Origin: Verrucomicrobiota bacterium
GTDB taxonomy: Bacteria > Verrucomicrobiota > Verrucomicrobiia > JADLBR01
NCBI GenBank assembly: GCA_029560585.1
Contig: JAKQKQ010000335.1
Location: forward strand, 1-64,000
Direction of reading: 5' to 3'
DNA length: 64,000 bases
Below are positions 9,172-16,774 of the stretch, piece by piece (within the stretch, counting starts at the first letter, position 1; each line of letters begins with the position of its first letter). The notes below the pieces were generated by a model that worked only from the letters and a program-made list of their open reading frames with translations, did no database searches and was not told where the DNA came from. Position numbers and translations under genes: made by a program.

Positions 9172-10806
9172 TCAAAGGGAGGTTGTCTTTGGATTTGGGT
9201 CTCCGCCTGTTTCTTCCTTCGGGGCGGACAGACTATTTGTCTTCATCAGCCGACGGATCTCTTGGGCGGTGAGGGCCCTGCCGGCGACTATGAGTTCGTC
9301 AATTTCGCCGCGGAAGCGCTCGCCACGGACGCGACCGCCGGGAGGGCGCCCGATCCAGAGGGTTTCGGCCGAGGGTGAGTCCTCGTGGGTGGCGGGAACA
9401 ATGGACGGGGGGGCTGGGCGCTTGGGTTTGGACACAGACGTGGCCTCGAGGCGGCCATCGACGTAGAGCCGGACGTGGAGGAGTTTGCGTGTTCGGCCCG
9501 CGGGCACGAAGGTGGCGGCGACATGGTGCCAGTTGCCATCGCGAAGGGGGGTGGTGCCGACGACGGCGTCAGGGCCGCGGTCGGCGCGCAAGGCGCCCAC
9601 CGTGCCTTGGCCGGGGCGGGCATTCCATCCGAGCAGTGTGGCGGGGTTGCCGGTCTTCCGGCCCTTGCCTTTCTCGCCCCAAGCGAGAATCGTCTGGCCG
9701 CTGGTGAGGGGCGCGTCCTGCGGGAGGCGCACCCAGAAGGCGACCGTGCGGCGCGCATCAGAGGCGATGCCTGGGAACGGCGCCGCGGCGGCGAAAGTAC
9801 CGTCGAGGCACAGCGCGCGGCCCCAGCGGCCCTCGGAGCCTGCCTTTTGGGTTGGGTGTTCGAAGTGGGCGATGGGACGAACGGTGGGCATGCCGACGAC
9901 GCTGGCGGTCGCGATGTCGCCCTCGGATTCATCGAAAGACCAGTGCGCATAGGCGAGGGGGGCGGGTGGAGTATCCAGGGTTAAAGTCTGGGCCAGTCGC
10001 TCCAGCTTTCTATCGCGGTCGCGGACATCCGACGCGCCGGTCTTTGCGAATCGTCGGCCCTCCTTTTCGCGCAAGACGAGGGGTTTGCCCTCTGAGGCGG
10101 TTTCGACCGAGCCCTTGAGCACGAGCACTTCGGCCGCGCCGTCCTCGTTGGCGACGACGGTGAATTCCGTGCCGAGGTCGACGACCTCCACAGCGGGGTT
10201 GGAGACACGAAAGCCCACCGCCTCGGGGGGCACTTGTGCGCGCAGCGTTCCGCGGCGCAGGGTGGCCGCCCATGCGGAATCCAATTCCAGGGATGCGGGT
10301 CCCTCGATGACCACGATTGCACCGCAATCGAACGCGATTTCCGCCAGTCCTCCGGAGATCGCGAGCACCTGTCCCCGGTTGAGGTGGTCGCCCGCGTTCG
10401 GGGCCGGGCTCCCCGGCGCCCACCGGCAATTCTTCGTTTGGAGCAGGACGGCCACGAAGCGGTCCGTGTCGAGCGCGCCGTCGTCGTTGTTTTGGGACCA
10501 CTGTTTTGCGAGGGTGAAGAATATGACGAGTGAGGCGGCAAGGGTTCCAATCGTCCACCATGAGGCGGGATGGCGAATGATCCGCGCAGGGGCTGGCATT
10601 GGTTCTGGGGCCTCGGTCTGCAATTCGCCTGCGTAGTGGCAGAGGCTCGCCGAGAGGCCCATGTATTGGACATAGAACCTGCGCGCGTCGTCGGATTCGA
10701 GCAGCCAACGGGCCAGTTTTTCGTGGCCCGCGTCGTCGATGGTTCCGTCGATCAGCGCATCGCAGAGCGCGGTGAGCTCGAGAGATTCAGAGTCGTCCGA
10801 GTTCAT
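9172..10806 (-). CDS. FecR-type anti-sigma regulator with extracytoplasmic LamG domain
   Basis: A 544-residue single-pass membrane protein. Residues 1-75 form a short cytoplasmic part with WLLESDDARRFYVQYM, as in anti-sigma N-termini of this group. A transmembrane helix lies at about 82-100 (WWTIGTLAASLVIFFTLA). A FecR domain follows (about 125-235, with AVEVVDLGTEFTVV), then a LamG/concanavalin-like domain (about 285-510, with RWGRALCLDG, TVAFWVRLP, WHHVAATFV, LYVDGRLEA, GEIDELIVAGRAL). The start codon overlaps the sigma-factor stop as ATGA, so the two are translationally coupled. By family knowledge FecR proteins transmit a signal to ECF sigma factors; that LamG binds the glycan attacked by the downstream sulfatases is inference. 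Confidence 0.92.
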   Translation of the reverse strand: MNSDDSESLELTALCDALIDGTIDDAGHEKLARWLLESDDARRFYVQYMGLSASLCHYAGELQTEAPEPMPAPARIIRHPASWWTIGTLAASLVIFFTLAKQWSQNNDDGALDTDRFVAVLLQTKNCRWAPGSPAPNAGDHLNRGQVLAISGGLAEIAFDCGAIVVIEGPASLELDSAWAATLRRGTLRAQVPPEAVGFRVSNPAVEVVDLGTEFTVVANEDGAAEVLVLKGSVETASEGKPLVLREKEGRRFAKTGASDVRDRDRKLERLAQTLTLDTPPAPLAYAHWSFDESEGDIATASVVGMPTVRPIAHFEHPTQKAGSEGRWGRALCLDGTFAAAAPFPGIASDARRTVAFWVRLPQDAPLTSGQTILAWGEKGKGRKTGNPATLLGWNARPGQGTVGALRADRGPDAVVGTTPLRDGNWHHVAATFVPAGRTRKLLHVRLYVDGRLEATSVSKPKRPAPPSIVPATHEDSPSAETLWIGRPPGGRVRGERFRGEIDELIVAGRALTAQEIRRLMKTNSLSAPKEETGGDPNPKTTSL

Positions 10807-11351
10807 GGCGCGCCCTCCCTTGCAAGCCGGGACGTCACGCAGTCAAAGAGAAGTTTGCGGATGCGGGCGAGGGCCTTGTATGCGGCCTGGAGCGAGCGAC
10901 CGGAGCGCTGGGCGGCCTCGGCGACGCCGCAGCCCGGCTCGTAGCGAGTGAGCATCATCTCCCGGTCGCGCGGGTGCAGACGGCCAAGGCAATGTTCGAG
11001 CGCCTCGTGGCGCGCGTCGAGTTCCTTGACCATGGACGAGGCGGTGGCCGCGATTGCGTCCACCACCTCCTGATTGAAGGTGACTTTGGATCTCGCGAAT
11101 TTCTGGCGCGCGTTGCGGACGCGCCAGTGGGCGATCTGACAGGCCCACGCCACGAAATCGGTGCCGGACCGGAAACTGGCGAATTTCTCGCAGATGATCA
11201 GGTTGGTTTCCTGAAGGAGATCTTCGGCGGCATGCCTATCGGGGACGAGCGCGTAGAGGTAGGAGAATATGCGCCGCTGGTGCCGCGTGATGAGCGAGAC
11301 CAATTCCTTTTGTCGGTCCGGATCGAGCGACTGGCTGGATGTCTCATCCAT
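10803..11351 (-). CDS. ECF-type RNA polymerase sigma factor
   Basis: About 182 residues from ATG 11351; GTG 11366 would add five residues and no strong ribosome site decides. Region 2 is visible in RRIFSYLYALVPDRHAAEDLLQET (early part) and FVAWACQIAHWRVRNARQKFAR. Region 4 is in LGRLHPRDREMMLTRYEPGC and GVAEAAQRSGRSLQAAYKAL. There is no C-terminal extension. The stop overlaps the FecR-LamG start (ATGA). As first gene of a seven-gene run, it probably drives expression of its own sulfatase operon when released by its partner, an inference from order and coupling. Confidence 0.95.
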   Translation of the reverse strand: MDETSSQSLDPDRQKELVSLITRHQRRIFSYLYALVPDRHAAEDLLQETNLIICEKFASFRSGTDFVAWACQIAHWRVRNARQKFARSKVTFNQEVVDAIAATASSMVKELDARHEALEHCLGRLHPRDREMMLTRYEPGCGVAEAAQRSGRSLQAAYKALARIRKLLFDCVTSRLAREGAP

Positions 11352-11440
11352 GCGATGCTTGGCCACGGACCCCGCCGGGCCGGGGCCGCGTTTGCAGCGC
11401 GGATCCCGGCCCGATTCAATTCAGGCGGGGAACGGATCTG

Positions 11441-11743
11441 TCACTTGTTCTTCTTTTTGCCTTTTGCGCCGGGCTTGATGGCATCGAGTTCGGCGTCGCT
11501 GAGTTTGCCATCGTTGTCGGCATCAAACCGCTTGAGCCTGCCATCGGGCTTCTTCGCGAAATCCTTGAGGATGGCGTCCTTCTCCTCTTTGTCCAAAGTC
11601 CCATTGGAGTTGGCATCGTACTGAGTGAACACGTCGGATTTCTTTACGCCTTTTTTGCCTTCGCCCTTCGCCGCGAGACTGGTTGCGGGCATCGCCAGGC
11701 CGATCGCAATCAGGCTCATTATAATTACGCACAGTCTCTTCAT
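11441..11743 (-). CDS. Small exported EF-hand protein
   Basis: A 100-residue protein. ATG 11743 is chosen because AGAAGG lies upstream and a signal peptide follows directly (MKRLCVIIMSLIAIGLAM, cleavage near SLAA). Two EF-hand loops are visible: DANSNGTLDKEE and DADNDGKLSDAE, each with Asp/Asn at positions 1, 3 and 5, Gly at 6 and Glu at 12. The tail is basic (KPGAKGKKKNK). It probably binds calcium outside the cytoplasm. It ends about 90 bp before the sigma factor start and could share its transcript. Sulfatases also carry calcium, so a link is possible but unproven. Confidence 0.9.
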   Translation of the reverse strand: MKRLCVIIMSLIAIGLAMPATSLAAKGEGKKGVKKSDVFTQYDANSNGTLDKEEKDAILKDFAKKPDGRLKRFDADNDGKLSDAELDAIKPGAKGKKKNK

Positions 11744-11905
11744 TGTCTTCAACCTTCTGTTTCGATTGCGCAAAACTCTTTCCAGCGCCGGGGTCGCAAT
11801 CGCCCCCCGGGCGGCCGGCGTGATGGCCGGTTCATTAATGGGATAGCGCGGGGCGCGGGTTTTGGGACACGGGGAGTGGGGCGACGGATGCCGTCCGGGC
11901 GGGGG

Positions 11906-13189
11906 TCAGGCTATCTCCTCTTTTTTGGGGTCCCAGCGGACCTCGCGTTTGAGCCGATAGGATTCGACGCTCATGAGGGCGGTGGCGATCTCGATGAAGG
12001 CCTCGTCGATGTGGCATTTGGGGCGACCGCCGGTCCGCACGCACTGGAGGAAATCATCCATATGGTTGGGCCATTTTTCGCCCTTGCTGGGGTCGTAGGC
12101 GAACGTGGGTTCCGGCATTTTGCCCATGTGGGGGAAGGCGGGTCCGTCTGGGTAGATCCAGAAGCGGCTGGCGTCCTGGCCGATGCCATTGAAGATCAAT
12201 CTCCCGTCTCGGCCGATGTATTCTGGGGGCTGCTGGCGTTTGGAATTCATGCAACCCTCGAACGTGAGGGAGCAGGAGTGCTTCTCGAAACGGTACGAGG
12301 CGAGCCAGGTGTCGGGCACTTCGCGGCCGTCATCGTAATAGGCGTTGAGGCCCGCGCACATGCATGTGTCGGGGATGCCCCATCCGAGGACGCACTGCAC
12401 GTGATCGGTCTCGTGGGTGAGGAGGTCGCCGGCCTGGCCGGTTCCGTACGGCCAATAGCATCGCCAGTGCCAGAAGTGTTTCTCGTTGAAATCGATCTTG
12501 GGTGCCGGGCCAAGCCATTTTTCCCAATCAAGGTCTTTGGCGACCTGCGCGGGATCGGGTCGGTCATACCACGTATAGTAGCCGTACCAGCGCCACGGGG
12601 CGCGTTCTTTGGACCCGTTGAAATACCTGCCGATGTGGATCAGCGTGACGGGGCCGATGCGGCCATCGCGGATGAGGCGACCGGCCTCGGCGGTCGCGGG
12701 GAGTTGGCGCCCCTGGTGGCCCAACTGGAAAACGGTGCCGGCCTTTTTCACGGCGGAGCGCATCCGTTTTGCGGAGGCGATTGATGTGGTCAGGCCTTTC
12801 TCGCAGTAGATCGCCTTTCCCGCTGCGACGGCGTCCAGGACCATCTGTTCGTGCCAATGGTCGGGGGCGGCGATGACGACGGCCTCGATCTTTGGATCGG
12901 CGAGGAGGTCGCGGTAATCCCTGTAGGCCTTGGCCTCCGGATTGCCGGACGCCTCGATGCCGCGTTTGAGGTGGGGGCCGTAGACGTCGCAGACCGCGAT
13001 GACTTTCGCCTCGGGCACCGCACCCGTGTATTTGATGAGATCCCATCCGCGCGTGCCGGTGCCGATATGGCCGATGCGAACGGGTTCCTTCGCGAGATCC
13101 GCGCCGCGCAATATGGCCGGGGCCGCGAGCGCCGCCGCGCCCGTGGCGAGGAAATCGCGCCGAGTGATCGAACTGCTGGTGGGCTTCAT
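11906..13189 (-). CDS. TAT-exported Gfo/Idh/MocA family oxidoreductase
   Basis: A 427-residue protein starting at ATG 13189, where the TAT signal SSITRRDFLATGAAALAAPAI begins. A Rossmann dinucleotide site follows (VRIGHIGTGTRGWD), then VIAAPDHWHEQM and the catalytic-type motif IYCEKGLTTS, where the Lys of the EKP motif is kept. The middle carries WHWRCYWPYGTGQAGDLLTHE, typical of exported family members in Planctomycetes and Verrucomicrobia. By family these are NAD(P)-dependent sugar dehydrogenases or redox-type glycosidases; the substrate is unknown. It begins 13 bp after the TerC gene ends and probably shares its transcript. Confidence 0.92.
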   Translation of the reverse strand: MKPTSSSITRRDFLATGAAALAAPAILRGADLAKEPVRIGHIGTGTRGWDLIKYTGAVPEAKVIAVCDVYGPHLKRGIEASGNPEAKAYRDYRDLLADPKIEAVVIAAPDHWHEQMVLDAVAAGKAIYCEKGLTTSIASAKRMRSAVKKAGTVFQLGHQGRQLPATAEAGRLIRDGRIGPVTLIHIGRYFNGSKERAPWRWYGYYTWYDRPDPAQVAKDLDWEKWLGPAPKIDFNEKHFWHWRCYWPYGTGQAGDLLTHETDHVQCVLGWGIPDTCMCAGLNAYYDDGREVPDTWLASYRFEKHSCSLTFEGCMNSKRQQPPEYIGRDGRLIFNGIGQDASRFWIYPDGPAFPHMGKMPEPTFAYDPSKGEKWPNHMDDFLQCVRTGGRPKCHIDEAFIEIATALMSVESYRLKREVRWDPKKEEIA

Positions 13190-13202
13190 GGGCCGGAGTT
13201 TC

Positions 13203-14165
13203 TCAGGACGGCGGGCTTTTGCGACAGTCAAATCCACGGGCCGGGGGGATACTGGACACCGGGCGGAGCAGCGAGAGCACGATGGATGTGGCCAGGATGA
13301 GGGCTACCACGAGGAGGGAGACGAGGCTGTCGATCTTGTAGGGCGAGTGGGCCAAGAGCATCTTGATACCCACGAACACCAGTATCACACCGAGGCCGAT
13401 CTTGAGGTAATGGAATTTGCCCATCATGCCGGCCAGCGCGAAATAGAGCGAGCGAAGGCCGAGGATGGCGAACACATTTGAGGTGTAGACGATGAAGGGG
13501 TCGGAGGTGATCGCGAAGACCGCGGGAATGGAATCGACCGCGAAGATCAGGTCGGTGAATTCGACCAGCAGGAGGACGACGAAAAGTGGCGTCGCGAAGC
13601 GGCGGCCTTGTTCCATGACGAAGAACCGGTCCTCCCGGTAATCCGCAGTGACGGGCATTATCCGCTTGAACCAGAGCACGACGGGATTTCGCTCGGGGTG
13701 GATCTCCTGTTCCCTTTTGATGATCATCTTGATGCCGGTCAGGATCAGGAAGCCGCCGAAGACATAGATGACCCAGGCGAATCGCTCGATGAGGATCGAT
13801 CCCAGGGCGATCATGACGGCGCGCATGACCAGGGCCCCGAGGATGCCCCAGAACAGGACCTTGTGCTGGTACTCCCGGGGGACGGCAAAGTAAGAGAATA
13901 GCAGGGCGAACACAAAGACGTTGTCCATGCTGAGCGACTTCTCAACGAGGTAGCCCGTCAGGAACTGGACGCCCATCTGCGGACCCCCGAGCCACCAGAC
14001 CCCGGCGTTGAAAAGCAGGGCGAGAAAGACCCAGGCCACCGTCCAGGCGATAGATTCCTTCAGGGAGATCACGTGCGCCTTGCGGTGGAAAACGCCGAGG
14101 TCGAGCGCGAGCATGGCGATGACGAAGAGGTTGAAGCCGATCCAGAGCCAGAGTCGTTCGGTCAT
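13203..14165 (-). CDS. TerC/Alx family integral membrane protein
   Basis: A 320-residue protein with about eight or nine membrane segments, beginning MTERLWLWIGFNLFVIAMLA. Family hallmarks are LDLGVFHRKAH, EKSLSMDNVFVFALLFSYF, LLLVEFTDLIFAVDSIPAVFAIT and NVFAILGLRSLYFAL, with conserved acidic residues inside the membrane. Alx and TerC relatives export manganese or act in metal loading of exported proteins; that role is family knowledge. It starts 8 bp after the aminotransferase stops, which leaves no room for the manganese riboswitch that often precedes alx genes. Confidence 0.94.
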   Translation of the reverse strand: MTERLWLWIGFNLFVIAMLALDLGVFHRKAHVISLKESIAWTVAWVFLALLFNAGVWWLGGPQMGVQFLTGYLVEKSLSMDNVFVFALLFSYFAVPREYQHKVLFWGILGALVMRAVMIALGSILIERFAWVIYVFGGFLILTGIKMIIKREQEIHPERNPVVLWFKRIMPVTADYREDRFFVMEQGRRFATPLFVVLLLVEFTDLIFAVDSIPAVFAITSDPFIVYTSNVFAILGLRSLYFALAGMMGKFHYLKIGLGVILVFVGIKMLLAHSPYKIDSLVSLLVVALILATSIVLSLLRPVSSIPPARGFDCRKSPPS

Positions 14166-14172
14166 GTGGACC

Positions 14173-15351
14173 TCAGCGGCGGATGATGCGCTCGCGGATT
14201 TCCGCCAGTCTTTGCAGGCGGCGGCCCGCCTCGCGGAGTGTATCCTCGCGTTTTGCGAAGTGGAAACGGATCAGGTGGCGCACCGGCTCGTGGAAGAAGC
14301 TCGAACCCGGCACCGCCGCGACGCCGATCTCGCGGGCCAGCCATTCGCTGAACCGCACGTCATCGTCGTCCGTTTCGAAGCCGGATATGTCGACCATGAC
14401 GTAGTAGGCACCCTGGGGGCGCGTGTATTTCAGGCCCGCCGCATCCAGGGCGCCGAGAAAGATGTCGCGCTTGCGGGCGTAGTCGGCCCGGAGGCCCTGG
14501 TAGTACGTGAGCGGCAGGTTCAGTCCCGCGATCGCGGTCTCCTGGAGTGGTGCGGCGGCCCCGACCGTGAGGAAGTCATGGACCTTGCGAATGCCGTCGA
14601 TGATCCGCGGTGGGGCGATGACGTGCCCGAGTCGCCAGCCGGTGATCGAATAGGTTTTTGAGAGTGAACCGCACGATATCGTGCGATCAAACATACCCGG
14701 GAGCGTGGCGAACGTGACGTGTTCGTGCGGGGCGTAGACGATATGTTCGTAGACCTCGTCGGTGATGACAAAGGCATCGAACTCCTCCGCCAGGGCCGCG
14801 AGGTGAAGCAGTTCCTCGCGCGCGAAAACCTTGCCGGTGGGATTGGAGGGGTTGCAGAGGATCAGCGCCTTCGGGCGCCGTTCGAAGGCCCGGCGCAACT
14901 CGTCGCGATCGAACGTGAAGTCCGGCGGGTGCAGTGGCACGTACAGCGGTTCTGCGCCGGTGAGGATCGTGTCGGCGACGTAGTTCTCGTAGAAAGGCGA
15001 GAAGACGATCACGCGGTCGCCCGGGTTGCACGCGGTCATCATCGCCGCCATCATCGCCTCCGTGCTGCCACACGTGACGACGATGTTGCGGTCGGGGTCC
15101 AGGTGCAGGCCGGTGAACCGCTCGTGCTTACGGGCCAGCGCCTCGCGGAATCCCGGGGAACCCCAAGTCACGGCATACTGGTGGGGCCCCTCTCGCGCGA
15201 CTCGTTCTAGAGACTCGCGAAGTTCCTGCGGTGGATCGAAATCGGGAAATCCTTGCGAGAGGTTGATGGCCCCGCACTCGTTGGCGACGCGGGTCATGCG
15301 CCGGATGACGGATTCGGTGAAGAGGCTGACTCGGTGGCTGGTTGCGGGCAT
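14173..15351 (-). CDS. PLP-dependent class I/II aminotransferase
   Basis: A 392-residue cytoplasmic aminotransferase, start at ATG 15351 (ATG 15390 would add 13 residues of low-complexity sequence). Visible motifs: INLSQGFPDFDPP, CGSTEAMMAAMMT, NPSNPTGKVF, ITDEVYEHIVY and the PLP-lysine motif SLSKTYSITGWRLGH, plus LIRFHFAK near the C-terminus with the carboxylate-binding Arg. It resembles the methionine/kynurenine aminotransferase branch (YbdL-like); the amino donor is not certain. It is the first gene of a three-gene run with the TerC protein and an oxidoreductase, and is divergent from ilvE. Confidence 0.93.
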   Translation of the reverse strand: MPATSHRVSLFTESVIRRMTRVANECGAINLSQGFPDFDPPQELRESLERVAREGPHQYAVTWGSPGFREALARKHERFTGLHLDPDRNIVVTCGSTEAMMAAMMTACNPGDRVIVFSPFYENYVADTILTGAEPLYVPLHPPDFTFDRDELRRAFERRPKALILCNPSNPTGKVFAREELLHLAALAEEFDAFVITDEVYEHIVYAPHEHVTFATLPGMFDRTISCGSLSKTYSITGWRLGHVIAPPRIIDGIRKVHDFLTVGAAAPLQETAIAGLNLPLTYYQGLRADYARKRDIFLGALDAAGLKYTRPQGAYYVMVDISGFETDDDDVRFSEWLAREIGVAAVPGSSFFHEPVRHLIRFHFAKREDTLREAGRRLQRLAEIRERIIRR

Positions 15352-15418
15352 AGGTTTGCGGGTCTGGGGTTTGGGTGTGTAGAATGCCATCGGTTGATCC
15401 GGGCGCAATCGCGATCCT

Positions 15419-15438
15419 CGAAGGGCTTGCGCCCTTCG
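15419..15438. repeat. 20-bp palindrome, copy 1
   Basis: CGAAGGGCTTGCGCCCTTCG, an 8-bp inverted repeat with a TTGC centre, identical to 61768-61787. Here it lies between two divergent genes and so cannot be their terminator, suggesting a dispersed element. Confidence 0.7.
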
Positions 15439-15509
15439 GCAGGCGGACCTTTGACGCGCCGGTCTTGACCGGCCCCGTCCCGGATCGCAGAGTAGAAACG
15501 GGTTCTGCG

Positions 15510-16412
15510 ATGGATGCCACCGAGCAGATTTGGATGAACGGCGAGTTTGTCCCGTGGGATGCGGCGAGGACGCACGTGCTCGCGCACACGCTGCACTATG
15601 GCGCGGGGGCGTTTGAGGGAGTGAGGGCGTACCGGACGGACGAGGGCACCGCGATATTCCGCCTCGACGCGCACCTCGACCGCCTCTTCTATTCCGCGGC
15701 GGCGATCCAGATGCCGATGCGTTTCGACAAGGGGGCGATGCGTGCTGCCGCGATTGATCTGGTGCGGCGCAATCGGCTGAGCGAGGGCTACCTGAGGCCG
15801 ATCGCGTTTTTTGGGTATGGGGTGATGTGTGTCAGTCCGGAGCAGGCGCCGGTGGATACGGTGATCGCGTGTTGGCCCTGGGGCGCGTACCTCCCGCACG
15901 AGATGGTCGATCTAAAGATCAGTCGCTATCCGCGCATCCCGGCCAACGCCACGGTGGCGGATGCCAAGCTGACGGGGAATTATCTGAACGGGATTTTGGC
16001 AGTAAACGAGATCCGGGGCACCCGGTACCATGAGGTGTTGCTCTTGGACACGAACGGGAACGTGGCCGAGGGTTCGGGCGAGAACATTTTCTTCGTGAAG
16101 GGCGGGGCCCTGCACACTCCGCAGCTGGGGATGATCCTGCCGGGGATCACGCGCGCGACGGTGATGGAGATCGCGCGCGACGAGGGCATACGCGTGGTCG
16201 AGCGCGATATTCGGCCAGAGGAGGCGTTCGCCGCCGAGGAGGCATTCTTCACCGGCACCGCGGCGGAGGTCACGCCGATCCGCTCCATCGATGACCATGT
16301 GATCGGCCCTGGCGAGGTGGGTCCCATCACGCGGCGGCTGCGCCAGATATATCTCGATGCCGTCCACGGTCGGAACGCGCGGTATCGGAGATTCCTGACG
16401 AGCGTGGGTTGA
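15510..16412 (+). CDS. ilvE: Branched-chain amino acid aminotransferase
   Basis: A 300-residue fold-type IV PLP enzyme, matching family length. ATG 15510 begins MDATEQIWMNGEFVPWDAA, the typical IlvE opening; the open frame continues upstream to 15375 but without family similarity. Motifs: HTLHYGAGAFEGVRAY, the PLP-lysine region DAKLTGNYLNGILAVNE, NVAEGSGENIFFV, PGITRATVMEIA and FFTGTAAEVTPI. It interconverts leucine, isoleucine and valine with their keto acids. No partner biosynthesis genes are adjacent. Confidence 0.95.
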   Translation: MDATEQIWMNGEFVPWDAARTHVLAHTLHYGAGAFEGVRAYRTDEGTAIFRLDAHLDRLFYSAAAIQMPMRFDKGAMRAAAIDLVRRNRLSEGYLRPIAFFGYGVMCVSPEQAPVDTVIACWPWGAYLPHEMVDLKISRYPRIPANATVADAKLTGNYLNGILAVNEIRGTRYHEVLLLDTNGNVAEGSGENIFFVKGGALHTPQLGMILPGITRATVMEIARDEGIRVVERDIRPEEAFAAEEAFFTGTAAEVTPIRSIDDHVIGPGEVGPITRRLRQIYLDAVHGRNARYRRFLTSVG

Positions 16413-16774
16413 GGCACAGTGGGCACCGGACGCGGATGTCGGGGTCAACTCTCGATTCTTGACATCGGCGATCCCGGGCGCTGGTGACGCGACGTTTCTG
16501 ATCGGATTTCGTGGCGTGAAGGGGTCAGGTTTGAATGGCACTGGTGCAGTGTTTCAGATGAATCTGAAATGCCCTTCGACCGAAATCCGGCGACATCCCG
16601 GGAAAATGTCGACACCCCATGACAGTGTGCCGTTTCGCGCGCACCGCTTTGCATCGCAAGAGGACCAGGCATTTTCATCCCCGCTGGTGTCGCCCTCGGA
16701 CGGCTAGGCCGACCCGGCCCGCGAGGCCGCGGGCTCTCCCGGCGAACGTGTCGGAATCAAACGAGATCCCGCGC
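16413..16774. other. Intergenic region with repeat remnants
   Basis: No convincing gene in 362 bp. It contains GGGGTCAACTCTCGATTCTTGACA-like and AAGGGGTCAGGTTTGAA-like tracts (about 16440-16535), an 8-bp palindrome TTTCAGAT-GA-ATCTGAAA at 16552-16569, and a 34-bp hairpin repeat at 16707-16740. The tract at 16690-16704 (CGCCCTCGGACGGC) recurs at about 61876. Confidence 0.6.
16707..16740 (+). repeat. 34-bp GGCC hairpin repeat, copy 1
   Basis: Core GGCCCGCG-AGGC-CGCGGGC gives a strong hairpin. It matches the reverse complement of 20350-20383 with two differences and 27754-27787 with a few more. Confidence 0.75.

Noticed and set aside
14166-14172. Manganese riboswitch before the TerC-type gene
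   Set aside because: Only 7 bp separate it from the upstream gene, leaving no room for such an element.
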